A DNA stretch of 32,196 nt. Origin: Monoraphidium neglectum (Eukaryota; Chlorophyta; Chlorophyceae; Sphaeropleales; Selenastraceae). Shown here piece after piece: positions 32,176 through 32,196 of the stretch. Both the position numbers and the translations under genes were made by a program. Under the pieces are notes generated by a model. The model was not told the origin of the DNA and searched no databases. It saw only the letters and a list, made by a program, of their open reading frames with translations. Each line of letters starts with the position of its first letter. Positions within the stretch are counted from its first letter, which is position 1. The DNA lies in NCBI RefSeq assembly GCF_000611645.1, contig NW_014013410.1, positions 3,444 through 35,639 on the forward strand, written 5' to 3'.

Positions 32176-32196
32176 CTGGGCGGGTGGTCGGGGAGG

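Overview
The window looks like nuclear DNA of a green alga (Chlorophyta, most likely a chlorophyte such as Chlorophyceae). The basis is high GC, genes split into many short exons with GT-AG introns, plastid and plant-type proteins (MEP-pathway DXR, a tocopherol/plastoquinone-type methyltransferase, long-chain acyl-CoA synthetase), TGTAA-type polyadenylation motifs, and abundant CTG, GT and GTT microsatellites. No prokaryotic operons, CRISPR arrays, transposase genes or credible tRNA/rRNA genes were seen. Exon models below were built by hand from protein-family similarity plus splice-site phase; each complete model sums to a whole number of codons.

Layout, left to right: (1) 3' end of DXR, + strand, 15-649. 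(2) A secreted GH5 cellulase-like enzyme, + strand, 8 exons, 1459-4352. (3) An unrecognised Ala/Gln-rich protein, - strand, 5241-6660. (4) A repeat-bearing intergenic stretch, 6661-8679. (5) A secreted leucine-rich-repeat protein with a Pro/Ala/Thr-rich stalk, - strand, 8 exons, 8680-12758. (6) A Gln-rich nuclear-looking protein, - strand, 14046-16091. (7) A protein with a poly-Ser linker and a C-terminal DUF4864-like domain, - strand, 17096-18912. (8) RidA, + strand, 5 exons, 19254-20661, divergent from gene 7. (9) TFIIA large (alpha/beta) subunit, - strand, 4 exons, 21296-23256. (10) A SAM-dependent methyltransferase of the MPBQ/gamma-tocopherol methyltransferase family, - strand, 8 exons, 23815-27214. 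(11) NECAP, - strand, 7 exons, 27451-29888. (12) 3' end of a long-chain acyl-CoA synthetase, - strand, 31504-32175.

The neighbours do not form a pathway. DXR and the methyltransferase both belong to plastid isoprenoid/prenylquinone metabolism, and RidA and LACS are general housekeeping enzymes. TFIIA serves transcription and NECAP serves clathrin coat assembly. The two secreted proteins (GH5 and the LRR/Pro-rich protein) act outside the cell or at the wall. The points most worth a second look are the LRR protein with its AGP-like stalk and phase-2 modular exons, a likely GC-AG intron, a 27-nt microexon, a Taspase-like motif in TFIIA, an in-frame stop-free intron, and a near-perfect 29-bp palindrome.
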